Source: Arthrobacter sp. StoSoilB22
GTDB taxonomy: Bacteria > Actinomycetota > Actinomycetes > Actinomycetales > Micrococcaceae
Direction: 5' to 3'
Assembly: GCF_019977315.1 (NCBI RefSeq)
Contig: NZ_AP024652.1
Location: forward strand, 1 to 64,000
DNA length: 64,000 bases
Shown: in pieces, positions 41,550 through 49,727 of the stretch
How positions within the stretch are numbered: the stretch's first letter is position 1
How the letters are laid out: each line of letters starts with the position of its first letter
Program-made: the position numbers and the translations under genes
The notes under the pieces: model-generated
The model's input: the letters and a program-made list of their open reading frames with translations, nothing else
The model's database searches: none
Told to the model about the DNA's origin: nothing

Positions 41550-42248
41550 TTAGGCGCGCGCGGAAGCCGCGAACCGGCGTCGTGAGTTGCTCAGGTGCAA
41601 GCGCATGGCGGCTGCGGCAGCCACTTGGTCGCCCTCCGCGATGGCCGCATATATAGAGGAGTGCTCGTGGACGACCTGGGCAAAGCGCTCGGGTGAGTCC
41701 TGGTGGTCGCTGGCGACGAGGCGCGGGCGTGGCATGGTGATCATGGTTTGGCCCAGGGCGGAGATGCAGTCCGTGTAAAAGGGGTTGCCCGTGGCGGCGG
41801 CAATGGCCCGGTGGAACTCGAAATCGGCTTTCATGGAGTGTGCCGGGTGGCCGGAGCTGGCGATGAACTGTTCCAAAGCTCCGTGCATCGCCTTGAGCTG
41901 GCGCTCCGTGTGGTTCCGCGCGGCCAAAGCGGCAGCTTCTGTTTCCACGCCAACGCGGAAATCCAGCATCTGCAGCCGATCTTCCATGCTGGAAACAGCC
42001 CGGGAACCGGGCGCCGGAGACGGGCCGTCTGCCGGCGGGGTCAGCGCGAAGCTGCCCCGCCCGCGTTCGGTTTCCACCAACCCCTCGGCCTGCAGCCGGG
42101 TCAGGGCAGAGCGAACCACGGTCCGACTCACCCCGAACTCACTAATGAGCGTGTTTTCGCTGGGGAGCTTCTCACCTGGCTGGATGACGCCGTCCACAAT
42201 GCGGTTGCGAAGATCGGCGGCGAGATCCGCGGTCAGGTTTCGGCTCAT
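41550..42248 (-). CDS. GntR-family (FadR/FCD) transcriptional regulator
   Basis: The 232-residue regulator has an N-terminal winged helix (residues about 5-70) with KLPSENTLISEFGVSRTVVRSALTRLQAEGLVETERGRGSF. A C-terminal all-helical FCD ligand domain follows, with FRVGVETEAAALAARNHTE and metal-binding type residues in FEFHRAIAAATGNPFY and HEHSSIYAAIAEGD. Sugar acids and other carboxylates are common ligands for this subfamily. The gene lies ten bases after the dehydratase gene, so they share a transcript. The palindrome at 43442 is its likely operator. Confidence 0.92.
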   Translation of the reverse strand: MSRNLTADLAADLRNRIVDGVIQPGEKLPSENTLISEFGVSRTVVRSALTRLQAEGLVETERGRGSFALTPPADGPSPAPGSRAVSSMEDRLQMLDFRVGVETEAAALAARNHTERQLKAMHGALEQFIASSGHPAHSMKADFEFHRAIAAATGNPFYTDCISALGQTMITMPRPRLVASDHQDSPERFAQVVHEHSSIYAAIAEGDQVAAAAAMRLHLSNSRRRFAASARA

Positions 42249-42258
42249 GGGTTCAAGA

Positions 42259-43386
42259 TTACGCGCCGAACTCTACTGATTCGGTGGTCCAGGCGCGGGC
42301 CTGCTCACTGAGGGTGACACCAAGCCCCGGCCGGTCCGGAACGATCATGCGGCCGTTCTTGGTTTCGAGGCGCTCCTCGAACAGCGGGTCCAACCAGTCG
42401 AAGTGCTCCACCCACGGCTCGCGGGGGTACGCGGCGGCCAGGTGAAGGTGGATTTCCATGGCGAAGTGGGGTGCCAGGCCCAGCCCGCGTTCATCCGCCA
42501 ACGCTGCGAGCCTCAGGAATTGGGTGATGCCGCCGACGCGTGGTGCGTCGGGTTGAATGATGTCGCAGCTGTTCGCGTTAATAAGGCCCTTGTGTTCGGC
42601 TACGGAGGCGAGCATCTCACCCGTGGCGATGGGGGTGTCCAGAACCCGGGCCAGGTGCGCGTGGCCTTCGAAGTCGTAGGCATCCAGCGGTTCTTCGATC
42701 CATATGAGGTTGAATTCCTCCAGCTGGCGGCCCATACGCAGCGCGGTGGCCCGGTCCCATTGCTGGTTGGCGTCCACCATGAGCGGGACGTCCCAGCCGA
42801 TGTGTTCGCGGACTCCGGCAACTCGGCGCAGGTCCTCCTTGGAGTCGGGCAGGCCAACCTTGATCTTGATGCCGCCGATGCCATCGTTGATGGATTGCGT
42901 GGCGCGTTCCTTGACCTCGTCCAGCGTGGCGTTGAGGAACCCGCCGGAGGTGTTGTAGGTCTGCACGGAGTCGCGGTAGGAGCCTAGGAGCTTGGCGAGG
43001 GGGAGTCCGGCGCGCTTGGCTTTGAGGTCGTAGAGCGCGATGTCGATGGCCGCCAGGGCCTGCGTAGCCACACCCGAACGGCCCACGGAGGCGCCGGCCC
43101 AGAGGAGCTTGGTGTAGATCTTGCCGATGTCGTTAGGGTCCTCGCCGATGATCCCTTCTGCCACTTCCTTGGCGTGCGCATACTGCGCAGGGCCGCCGGC
43201 GCGTTTGGAGTAGCTCAATCCCAGGCCGCGGTGGCCTTGTTCCGTGGCGATCTCGGCAAACAGGAAGACCACTTCGGTCATGGGCTTTTGCCTGCCGGTG
43301 AAGACCTTGGCATCGCTGATGGGTACGGTGAGGGGTAAACGTGCCGTGGACAGCTTGATGTGGCGAATCAGATCTACGGTGCTCAT
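42259..43386 (-). CDS. L-talarate/galactarate dehydratase (enolase superfamily)
   Basis: Members dehydrate or epimerise aldaric acids by proton abstraction next to the carboxylate. The 375-residue protein starts at ATG 43386, with AGGAG upstream. SDAKVFTGRQKPMTEV, KLLWAGASVGRSGVATQALAAID and YNTSGGFLNATLDEV strongly recall the Salmonella talarate/galactarate dehydratase. The catalytic KxK motif is in GGIKIKVG. Metal ligands are in MVDANQQWDR, WIEEPLDAYD and TGEM, and the general base His is in APHFAMEIHLH. The substrate call rests on remembered similarity. Another aldarate or sugar acid is possible. Confidence 0.82.
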   Translation of the reverse strand: MSTVDLIRHIKLSTARLPLTVPISDAKVFTGRQKPMTEVVFLFAEIATEQGHRGLGLSYSKRAGGPAQYAHAKEVAEGIIGEDPNDIGKIYTKLLWAGASVGRSGVATQALAAIDIALYDLKAKRAGLPLAKLLGSYRDSVQTYNTSGGFLNATLDEVKERATQSINDGIGGIKIKVGLPDSKEDLRRVAGVREHIGWDVPLMVDANQQWDRATALRMGRQLEEFNLIWIEEPLDAYDFEGHAHLARVLDTPIATGEMLASVAEHKGLINANSCDIIQPDAPRVGGITQFLRLAALADERGLGLAPHFAMEIHLHLAAAYPREPWVEHFDWLDPLFEERLETKNGRMIVPDRPGLGVTLSEQARAWTTESVEFGA

Positions 43387-43441
43387 GGTTCTCCTAGTAA
43401 ATGCGGCGTCCTTGCCTGTCACTTAGGATACAAGTTTTGTA

Positions 43442-43454
43442 CTTGTACTACAAG
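43442..43454. promoter_or_regulatory. GntR/FadR-type operator palindrome
   Basis: CTTGTA-C-TACAAG is a perfect 13-base palindrome. Its core TTGTACTACAA fits the TnGTnnnACnA consensus of FCD-type GntR proteins. A second TACAAG half lies at 43429. It sits 56 bases before the dehydratase start, in the divergent region shared with an ECF sigma gene, and probably binds the adjacent GntR regulator. Confidence 0.7.
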
Positions 43455-43591
43455 GGTTAGGTTTGCCCAAGCGACGTCACACGGGAACGCACGACGGCGG
43501 CACCCGGCTTGGGGGGACACCCTCCCCTGAGTTCCAAGAATTTATCGCGCGAATGCAACACACTGAGGTACGTGGCGGACAGGTACTGGGT

Positions 43592-44161
43592 ATGAGCTAC
43601 CTATCGAGAGCCCCCGACCAGGAAGAAGCCTTTCGGGCGCTGTATCAATCCGCCTATGCTGACCTGCTCAAGTTCGTTCAGCGCCGCACAGACGCGGCAC
43701 ATGCCGAGGACGTAGTGGCTGAGGCATTTCTCATCGTCTGGCGGCGCTTTTCTGAAACGCCTCAGCACGAGGACGATGCGCGGGCATGGATCTTTGGCAT
43801 CACTCGAAACCTCATGCTCAACGCCCGCCGTGGAGAGCAGCGTCGACACGCGCTGGGCGTCCGCCTCGCCGACGCGACCTCTGTATCCAACGCCGATTCC
43901 CACGCTGATCTGGTCAGCAGCCGCGTTGATCTAGGCAGAGCCTGGGAGCTGCTCTCCGCGATCCATCAAGAGGCCCTCGGGCTGGCGATCTTCGAGAACC
44001 TGGCCGCACCCCAGGCAGCACGGGTATTGGGCATTTCTCCCGTTGCGTTCCGGCTCCGCCTCACCCGCGCAAGGCGAGCCCTGCGGCTACTCCTTGATCA
44101 CATCCCGCGCCAAGAGTCGCCGGCGCCAGCCACATCTTCCGAAAAGGCCACCACACCATGA
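43592..44161 (+). CDS. ECF-type RNA polymerase sigma factor
   Basis: The 189-residue protein, from ATG 43592 (MSYLSRAPDQ), has region 2 at about residues 10-75. That region includes FRALYQSAYADLLKFVQRRTDAAHAEDVVAEAFLIVWRRF. Region 4 lies at about 120-170, with IHQEALGLAIFENLAAPQAARVLGISPVAFRLRLTRARRAL. The frame is open back to 43463, but no ribosome site supports a longer form. Its stop overlaps the ATG of the next gene (ATGA). That gene, a single-pass membrane protein, may be its regulator. The target regulon is unknown. Confidence 0.88.
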   Translation: MSYLSRAPDQEEAFRALYQSAYADLLKFVQRRTDAAHAEDVVAEAFLIVWRRFSETPQHEDDARAWIFGITRNLMLNARRGEQRRHALGVRLADATSVSNADSHADLVSSRVDLGRAWELLSAIHQEALGLAIFENLAAPQAARVLGISPVAFRLRLTRARRALRLLLDHIPRQESPAPATSSEKATTP

Positions 44162-44982
44162 AAAACAGCCGGAACATCGATACTCTTCTGCGGTCCATGG
44201 ACGCCGCCGAGCAGAACAAACCTACTGACCCGCGACGTTCGCAGAAAGATCTGGAACTGATTCTTCGGTCCCACCCAACTCCAGCCGCCAGGGGCGCCGA
44301 ACCTGCAGAACACCAAACGTCGACGTCGATTCCAAGCCGTCGTCGTCGTCGCGCCCTTGCTTTGGGTGCAGTTGCTTTCGCAACCACAGTTGGATTCCTG
44401 ATGGGGCCGGCTCTCTCGGGAGGCGACCCGGCCTTTGCAACGTGGACCGCCGCGCCGGGTGCGCTGATAGGTGCCGAGCGCGATAGCGCGGTTTCCGACT
44501 GCGCCCGGTCCAGCAAAAGGATTGGTGATGGCATGTACGTCAATGACGTGGCAGTAGCTGACGTGGCAATTGCAGAAAAGCGGGGAGCCTGGACCACGGT
44601 TGTCCTCAGCAGCACTGACGGCTTCGAAGCTAACTGCACCACCGATTCCTCGGCCCCATGGTTCAAAAGGGGTTCCTTTGGCTCAGTAGGAAAGCCGGGA
44701 GATGGCAAGAAGCCCACCGGCAGGGATATCAGAACCAGCCAACTCGGTACCGGCGTCATCGGTGACAATCCGCTCTCGATGGCTTCAGGGCAAGTTGGCC
44801 CGGACGTGGCCTCCATGACCTACATCAGCACGGCAGGCGAGAAGATTACGGCCACAGTATCGAAGGGCCAGTTCGCCTTCTGGCTTCCGGGAGGGGAGCT
44901 GACGAACTCGTCAGAGGAAAAAGTACCCGTCGAGGTGACTTACAGCGACAACACCAGGGAAATCCGCTACCTCAGCCTCTGA
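44158..44982 (+). CDS. Membrane-anchored protein coupled to the ECF sigma factor
   Basis: I do not recognise a domain. The 274-residue protein has a hydrophilic N-terminal part of about 65 residues beginning MKNSRNIDTLLRSMDAAEQ. A basic RRRRRALA stop-transfer signal precedes one membrane helix (LGAVAFATTVGFLMGPAL). An extracellular beta-rich domain of about 180 residues follows, with two cysteines (SDCARSS and ANCTTD) that could pair. This topology, with a cytoplasmic segment facing a sigma factor, resembles membrane anti-sigma factors, but no zinc motif is seen. Overlap with the sigma gene supports a working pair. It is convergent with the TetR gene, overlapping by 16 bases. Confidence 0.75.
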   Translation: MKNSRNIDTLLRSMDAAEQNKPTDPRRSQKDLELILRSHPTPAARGAEPAEHQTSTSIPSRRRRRALALGAVAFATTVGFLMGPALSGGDPAFATWTAAPGALIGAERDSAVSDCARSSKRIGDGMYVNDVAVADVAIAEKRGAWTTVVLSSTDGFEANCTTDSSAPWFKRGSFGSVGKPGDGKKPTGRDIRTSQLGTGVIGDNPLSMASGQVGPDVASMTYISTAGEKITATVSKGQFAFWLPGGELTNSSEEKVPVEVTYSDNTREIRYLSL

Positions 44983-45674
44983 TGCGCACCTTTGGGAACT
45001 TGATCCCGGAGCGCCCCGAAACCCGCAATCAGGGTTTCAAGTCCCAGGACGAAAGCTGCGTCGGTTGGCCGCTCCTGGCCTGCCAGGGACAACCTATCCA
45101 CAGCGGCCGTGAAGTTGGGGACCTGCTGGGCGAGGCTGCCGGCGTCGAAGATGTCATCCGGGGCCGTGACGTCGTAAGCGGCGCCAAACACGAAGGCTTC
45201 CAGGGCCACGATTGCGGAAATAATGCGGTCCTCCGGGAACCCGGCATCGCGGAAACCGGCGGTCACTGACTCGTACATGGCGAGCGTTTTGGGGGCATTG
45301 GCCACGGGCAGTACGGCAATGATCGGAATCAGGGGGGTGTGCGCGGAGAAAACGTCCCTATAGGACCAGGCCCAGCGGCGTACGGCTTCATCCCACGGTT
45401 CGGTGCCGAATGCGGAAACGTCCACCATTGCGGCCAAATGGTCCATGAGCAGAATGAGCACGTCATCTTTGGAGGCCACATGGTTGTAAAGGGCGGAAGG
45501 CGCGACGCCCAGGGAGCGTGCCAGGGCGGCCATGGTGAGTCCGTCGTAACCCTTGCTGCTGATTAACTCCAGTGCCGCCGTCGTGATCCCGTCCTGGTCC
45601 AAGACAGCCGCGGTCGGCCTGCCGGCGCGCCGGCGAGCAGGTCGGGCGGAAGAAGCGGGGGTGGGTTCGGGCAT
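44967..45674 (-). CDS. TetR-family regulator of putrescine oxidase
   Basis: The 235-residue repressor starts at ATG 45674. After a disordered basic stretch the helix-turn-helix lies at about residues 25-70, with ITTAALELISSKGYDGLTMAALARSLGVAPSALYNHVASKDDVLILLMDHL. The C-terminal ligand domain is of TetR_C type, with FGTEPWDEAVRRWAWSYRDVF. It is divergent from the putrescine oxidase gene, and a 23-base palindrome lies between them. Control of the oxidase, with a polyamine as inducer, is inferred from this layout. Confidence 0.88.
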   Translation of the reverse strand: MPEPTPASSARPARRRAGRPTAAVLDQDGITTAALELISSKGYDGLTMAALARSLGVAPSALYNHVASKDDVLILLMDHLAAMVDVSAFGTEPWDEAVRRWAWSYRDVFSAHTPLIPIIAVLPVANAPKTLAMYESVTAGFRDAGFPEDRIISAIVALEAFVFGAAYDVTAPDDIFDAGSLAQQVPNFTAAVDRLSLAGQERPTDAAFVLGLETLIAGFGALRDQVPKGAHQRLR

Positions 45675-45754
45675 CGGGAGCCTTTCTGCTGCCTGTGTCC
45701 CCAGCATTATTCCACTGGGTCTTCACAGGGGCGGACTCCAGCGCTATTATGGTT

Positions 45755-45777
45755 ATAAATGAATGCCATTCATTTAT
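45755..45777. promoter_or_regulatory. TetR operator: 23-base perfect palindrome
   Basis: ATAAATGAATG-C-CATTCATTTAT is a perfect inverted repeat around one base. It lies between the TetR and putrescine oxidase genes. It overlaps or abuts a possible -10 box (TATTAT at 45745 or TATAAA at 45755). Binding there would block both divergent promoters. Confidence 0.8.
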
Positions 45778-45813
45778 TGGTCAGCCACCACGGACGGCCA
45801 CGGAGAGGACATC

Positions 45814-47187
45814 ATGCAGAATCTTGAACGCGACGTTGTGATCGTCGGCGCCGGACCGTCAGGGTTGACGGCAGCACGCGAATTGAAGAAGGCCGGACTC
45901 AGCGTTGCGGTGCTCGAAGCACGCGACCGCGTGGGTGGCCGCACTTGGACGGATACCATCGACGGCGCCATGCTGGAGATCGGCGGCCAGTGGGTTTCCC
46001 CGGACCAGACAGCCCTCATGGAACTGCTGGACGAGCTCGGACTCAAAATGTACTCGCGCTACCGCGAAGGCGAGTCCGTCTATATCGGTGCAGACGGCAA
46101 GCGCACCCAGTACACCGGTGACACTTTCCCGGTAAACGAAACCACCAAGGCCGAGATGGACAAGCTGGTAGCCATCCTGGATGAGCTCGCTGCGGAGATC
46201 GGCCCCACCGAACCCTGGGCCCACCCCAAGGCACGCGAGCTGGACACCATCTCCTTCCACCACTGGCTCCGCCAGAACTCCAGCGACGAGGAAGCCTGCA
46301 ACAACATTGGCCTCTTCATCGCCGGTGGCATGCTCACCAAGCCCGCACACGCCTTCTCCGCACTCCAGGCAGTCCTGATGGCGGCCTCGGCCGGTTCCTT
46401 TAGCCACCTGACCGACGAAGACTTCATTCTGGACAAGCGCGTCATCGGCGGTATGCAGCGGGTTTCGCTGCTGCAGGCAGCAGAACTGGGTGACGACGTC
46501 GTACTCAACAGCCCGGTCCGCACCATCAACTGGTCAGAGAACGCCGTGACCGTTGTTTCGGATGAGGCAACCGTCAACGCCCGCTTCGTGATCATGGCGG
46601 TGCCGCCCAACCTGTACTCCCGCGTTTCCTTCGAGCCGCCGCTGCCGCGTCGCCAGCACCAGATGCACCAGCACCAGTCGCTGGGCCTGGTGATTAAGGT
46701 CCACGCTGTTTACGAGACCCCGTTCTGGCGCGAAGAAGGACTTTCCGGCACGGGCTTCAGCGCAGGCGCACTGGTCCAGGAGGTTTACGACAACACCAAC
46801 CACGGCGATTCCCGCGGCACTTTGGTGGGCTTCGTATCCGACGAAAAGGCCGACGCCGTGTTCGAGCTCAGCGCCGAAGACCGCAAGAAGGCCATCCTGG
46901 AATCGATCGCCGGCTTCCTGGGCGATAAGGCCCTCACGCCCGAGGTCTACTACGAATCCGACTGGGGCTCCGAAGAGTGGACCCGCGGTGCCTACGCGTC
47001 CAGCTACGACCTCGGCGGCCTGCACCGCTACGGCAAGGACCAGCACGCGAACGTCGGGCCGATCTACTGGTCCTCGTCCGACCTCGCAGCCGAGGGCTAC
47101 CAGCACGTGGATGGTGCGGTCCGCATGGGCCAAGCAACTGCCGCACGCATTGTTGAAGCCAACAAGCTGGCAACGGTAGCCGTCTAG
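45814..47187 (+). CDS. puo: Putrescine oxidase (flavin monoamine oxidase)
   Basis: This FAD enzyme oxidises putrescine to 4-aminobutanal with release of ammonia and hydrogen peroxide. ATG 45814 follows GGAGAGGA, giving 457 residues. The ADP-binding motif VVIVGAGPSGLTAARELKKAG is followed by VLEARDRVGGRTWTD. LEIGGQWVSPDQTALMELLDELG, FIAGGMLTKPAHAFSALQAVLMAASAGSF and LDKRVIGGMQ closely match the Rhodococcus putrescine oxidase as I remember it. The C-terminus has GAYASSYDLGGLHRYG and VDGAVRMGQATA. No signal peptide, so cytoplasmic. It is followed by a Usp gene and an amine permease. Confidence 0.92.
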   Translation: MQNLERDVVIVGAGPSGLTAARELKKAGLSVAVLEARDRVGGRTWTDTIDGAMLEIGGQWVSPDQTALMELLDELGLKMYSRYREGESVYIGADGKRTQYTGDTFPVNETTKAEMDKLVAILDELAAEIGPTEPWAHPKARELDTISFHHWLRQNSSDEEACNNIGLFIAGGMLTKPAHAFSALQAVLMAASAGSFSHLTDEDFILDKRVIGGMQRVSLLQAAELGDDVVLNSPVRTINWSENAVTVVSDEATVNARFVIMAVPPNLYSRVSFEPPLPRRQHQMHQHQSLGLVIKVHAVYETPFWREEGLSGTGFSAGALVQEVYDNTNHGDSRGTLVGFVSDEKADAVFELSAEDRKKAILESIAGFLGDKALTPEVYYESDWGSEEWTRGAYASSYDLGGLHRYGKDQHANVGPIYWSSSDLAAEGYQHVDGAVRMGQATAARIVEANKLATVAV

Positions 47188-47205
47188 CGGCAGAAAAGAA
47201 CTAAG

Positions 47206-47240
47206 CGGCAGGCCGGGGGAGCGTCATTCCCGGCCTGCCG
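47206..47240 (+). terminator. Hairpin between puo and the Usp gene
   Basis: Arms CGGCAGGCCGGG and CCCGGCCTGCCG form a 12-base stem with an 11-base loop, followed by CACCACCTTTTAA. The T run is short, so it may act as a partial terminator that lowers transcription of the downstream genes. Confidence 0.6.
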
Positions 47241-47277
47241 GCACCACCTTTTAAGCGGTACTCCAGAAAGGACCACC

Positions 47278-48192
47278 ATGCGCTACGTAGTGGGTTACAC
47301 CGCCAATGCGAGGGGGCGCGATGCCGTTCACCTCGCCGTCGCGCTGGCCAGGAACCACGATGTGAGCCTGGATCTGGTCCTGGTGATCCCCGAGGATTCC
47401 CCTTTCAATGCCGTCTATCCGCCCGAGGCCGGCTACAACGACATCCTCACCGACCAAGCGAAGCGCTGGCTGGACGAGGGCCTGGCGTTGATCCCGGCGG
47501 ATGTCACCGCACGCGCGCACATCCGCCGCGGCGATTCCGAGGCCCGCACGCTGATCGAGGCCGCAGTGGAATTCGACGCCGCGGCCTTGGTCATAGGCGC
47601 CAGCAACGGCGGGCTGCTCAAGCGGTTCACGATCGGTTCCGTGGCGAGTTCACTGCTCCACTCATCGCCGGTTCCGGTGGCTTTGGCGCCGCAAGGGTAT
47701 CAGCGTACGGATCCGATAACGCGCTTGAGCTGCGGTTTCGGGACGCGCCCGGGCGCTGATGAACTTCTCGACGTCGCCGTTGAATCTGCGCGCGATCGCG
47801 GCCTTCCGCTGCGGCTCGTCTCCTTGTTGGCGCTCGACGGCGGTAACTCGCCTGGGTTGGCCGACGCCGCCTGGGTGCATGCCGCCGACCGGCTTGCCGC
47901 CGTCGGGGGTTCCGCGGACGCGGGCGGTTCTGCGGACGCCGCCGGTTCTTCAGACGTGACGGCCGCCGGTTCCCTTCAAGGTGAGCCGGAGATCGTGGTG
48001 GCGCAGGGCCGCACCATCGAAGAAGCCGTTGACCGACTCGACTGGGAAGACGGCGAAATCCTGCTGATCGGTTCCAGTCGCCTGGCCCAGCATCGGGCCA
48101 CTTTCCTGGGCAGCACCGCAAACCGGATCCTGCGTGCCCTCCCCGTTCCCATGATTGTGGTCCCCCGCGACTACACGCGCCACAGCGCCTAG
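47278..48192 (+). CDS. Universal stress protein, two Usp domains
   Basis: The 304-residue protein has two tandem Usp folds, at about residues 1-140 and 145-304. The first has VVGYTANARGRDAVHLAVALARNH and the ATP-type loop IGASNGGLLKRFTIGSVASSLLHSSPVPV. The second ends with IGSSRLAQHRATFLGSTANRILRALPVPMIVVPRDY. The second domain contains a low-complexity insert of repeated GGSADA units near residues 205-225. The same protein and permease arrangement occurs next to puo in related genomes, suggesting a role in amine use or stress. Confidence 0.9.
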   Translation: MRYVVGYTANARGRDAVHLAVALARNHDVSLDLVLVIPEDSPFNAVYPPEAGYNDILTDQAKRWLDEGLALIPADVTARAHIRRGDSEARTLIEAAVEFDAAALVIGASNGGLLKRFTIGSVASSLLHSSPVPVALAPQGYQRTDPITRLSCGFGTRPGADELLDVAVESARDRGLPLRLVSLLALDGGNSPGLADAAWVHAADRLAAVGGSADAGGSADAAGSSDVTAAGSLQGEPEIVVAQGRTIEEAVDRLDWEDGEILLIGSSRLAQHRATFLGSTANRILRALPVPMIVVPRDYTRHSA

Positions 48193-48215
48193 CAATCGCC
48201 TGAGAGGCAGAACCC

Positions 48216-49727
48216 ATGTCAACTGCACCAAAGACGGTCCAGTCGAAGGAATCATCCCTGAGTGAAAAGGGACTGAAGGCCGGATCGGTGGGCTTGATCG
48301 GCGCCGTCGTGATCGGTGTTTCCTGCATCGCGCCCGCCTACACGCTCACCGCGGCCCTGGGCCCCACAGTGTCTGAGGTTGGCGTGCACCTGCCCGCCAT
48401 CTTCCTGGTGGGCTTCATCCCCATGCTGCTGGTGGCGCTCGGCTACCGCGAACTGAACAACGCAATGCCCGACGCCGGCACCTCCTTCACGTGGGCGACG
48501 CGCGCCTTTGGTCCGTGGATCGGTTGGATGGGTGGCTGGGGGCTGATCGCGGCCACGATCATCGTGTTGTCCAACCTGGCTGCGGTGGCGGTGGACTTCT
48601 TCTACCTCATGCTCGGGCAGATCTTCAGTAATCCGGCATTGGGTGAGCTGAGCAAGATCCTGCCGTTGAACATCGCCACCACGCTCGTGTTTATCGCCTT
48701 GGCTTGCTGGATTTCCTACCGCGGCATGGAGACCACCAAGGGCGTGCAGTACGTGCTGGTGGCCTTCCAATTGCTGGTCCTGGGCTGGTTTGCGGTCTCG
48801 GCGTTCGCCCATGTGGCCAACGGCACGGCCTTTGACGCCACCGCCATTTCGCCGGACTGGTTCAACCCGTTCGCTGTGGATTCCTTCTCCTCGTTTGCTG
48901 CGGGCGTATCGCTCTCGATCTTCATTTACTGGGGCTGGGACGTCACCCTCACCATGAACGAGGAAACCAAGAACCCGGAGAAGACACCCGGCCGCGCAGC
49001 CACCATCACAGTGCTGGTGATCGTGGTCATCTACATGACCGTTGCACTGGCTACCCTGTCCTTTGCTGGCGTTGGCGAGACCGGTTTGGGGGCCGGCAAC
49101 CCGGAGAACCAGTCCAGTATCTTCGCCGTCCTTGCCGGCCCGGTGATGGGTCCGTTCGCGATCCTCATGTCTTTGGCGATCCTGAGCAGCTCCGCCGCGT
49201 CCTTGCAGTCGACGTTCGTGTCGCCCGCACGAACCATGCTGGCCATGGGCCACTACCGTGCTATCTCACCTCGCTTTGGCAGCATTAGTCCCACTTTCAA
49301 GTCGCCCAGCTTCGCCACCATTGCAGCTGCCATCGCTGCCGCAGGCTTCTACGTCATCACAAGGACGGTGTCCGAGAACGCGCTGTGGGACACCATCACC
49401 GCACTGGGCATGATGATCTGCTTCTACTACGGCATTACCGCGCTGGCCTGTGTCTGGTTCTTCCGGACATCGGCGTTCAGCAGCGTCCGGGCGTTCTTCT
49501 TCAAGTTCCTGGCACCCTTGCTGGGCGGCGTGATCCTGCTGGTCATGTTCGTCAAAACAGCCATTGATTCCATGGATCCGGAGTACGGCTCGGGCTCCTC
49601 GGTGGGCGGTGTCGGACTGGTGTTCGTCCTGGGAATGGGCGTCATCCTGCTCGGCGTGGTGATCATGCTGGTGATGTACAAGGTGCGCCCTGAGTTCTTC
49701 AAGGGCAAGGTGTTGACCCGGGCGTAG
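48216..49727 (+). CDS. APC-superfamily amino acid/polyamine permease
   Basis: The 503-residue protein has about 12 membrane helices. The substrate and sodium-site element on helix 1 is GLIGAVVIGVSCIAPAYTLTAALG, and the helix 6 break is SIFIYWGWDVTLTMNEETKNPEKTPGRAA. Other signatures are PDAGTSFTWATRAFGPWIGWMGGWG and SLQSTFVSPARTMLAMGHY. It lies 23 bases after the Usp gene in the putrescine module, so putrescine or another amine is its likely substrate; this is inference. Its last 29 bases overlap the convergent small membrane gene. Confidence 0.9.
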   Translation: MSTAPKTVQSKESSLSEKGLKAGSVGLIGAVVIGVSCIAPAYTLTAALGPTVSEVGVHLPAIFLVGFIPMLLVALGYRELNNAMPDAGTSFTWATRAFGPWIGWMGGWGLIAATIIVLSNLAAVAVDFFYLMLGQIFSNPALGELSKILPLNIATTLVFIALACWISYRGMETTKGVQYVLVAFQLLVLGWFAVSAFAHVANGTAFDATAISPDWFNPFAVDSFSSFAAGVSLSIFIYWGWDVTLTMNEETKNPEKTPGRAATITVLVIVVIYMTVALATLSFAGVGETGLGAGNPENQSSIFAVLAGPVMGPFAILMSLAILSSSAASLQSTFVSPARTMLAMGHYRAISPRFGSISPTFKSPSFATIAAAIAAAGFYVITRTVSENALWDTITALGMMICFYYGITALACVWFFRTSAFSSVRAFFFKFLAPLLGGVILLVMFVKTAIDSMDPEYGSGSSVGGVGLVFVLGMGVILLGVVIMLVMYKVRPEFFKGKVLTRA

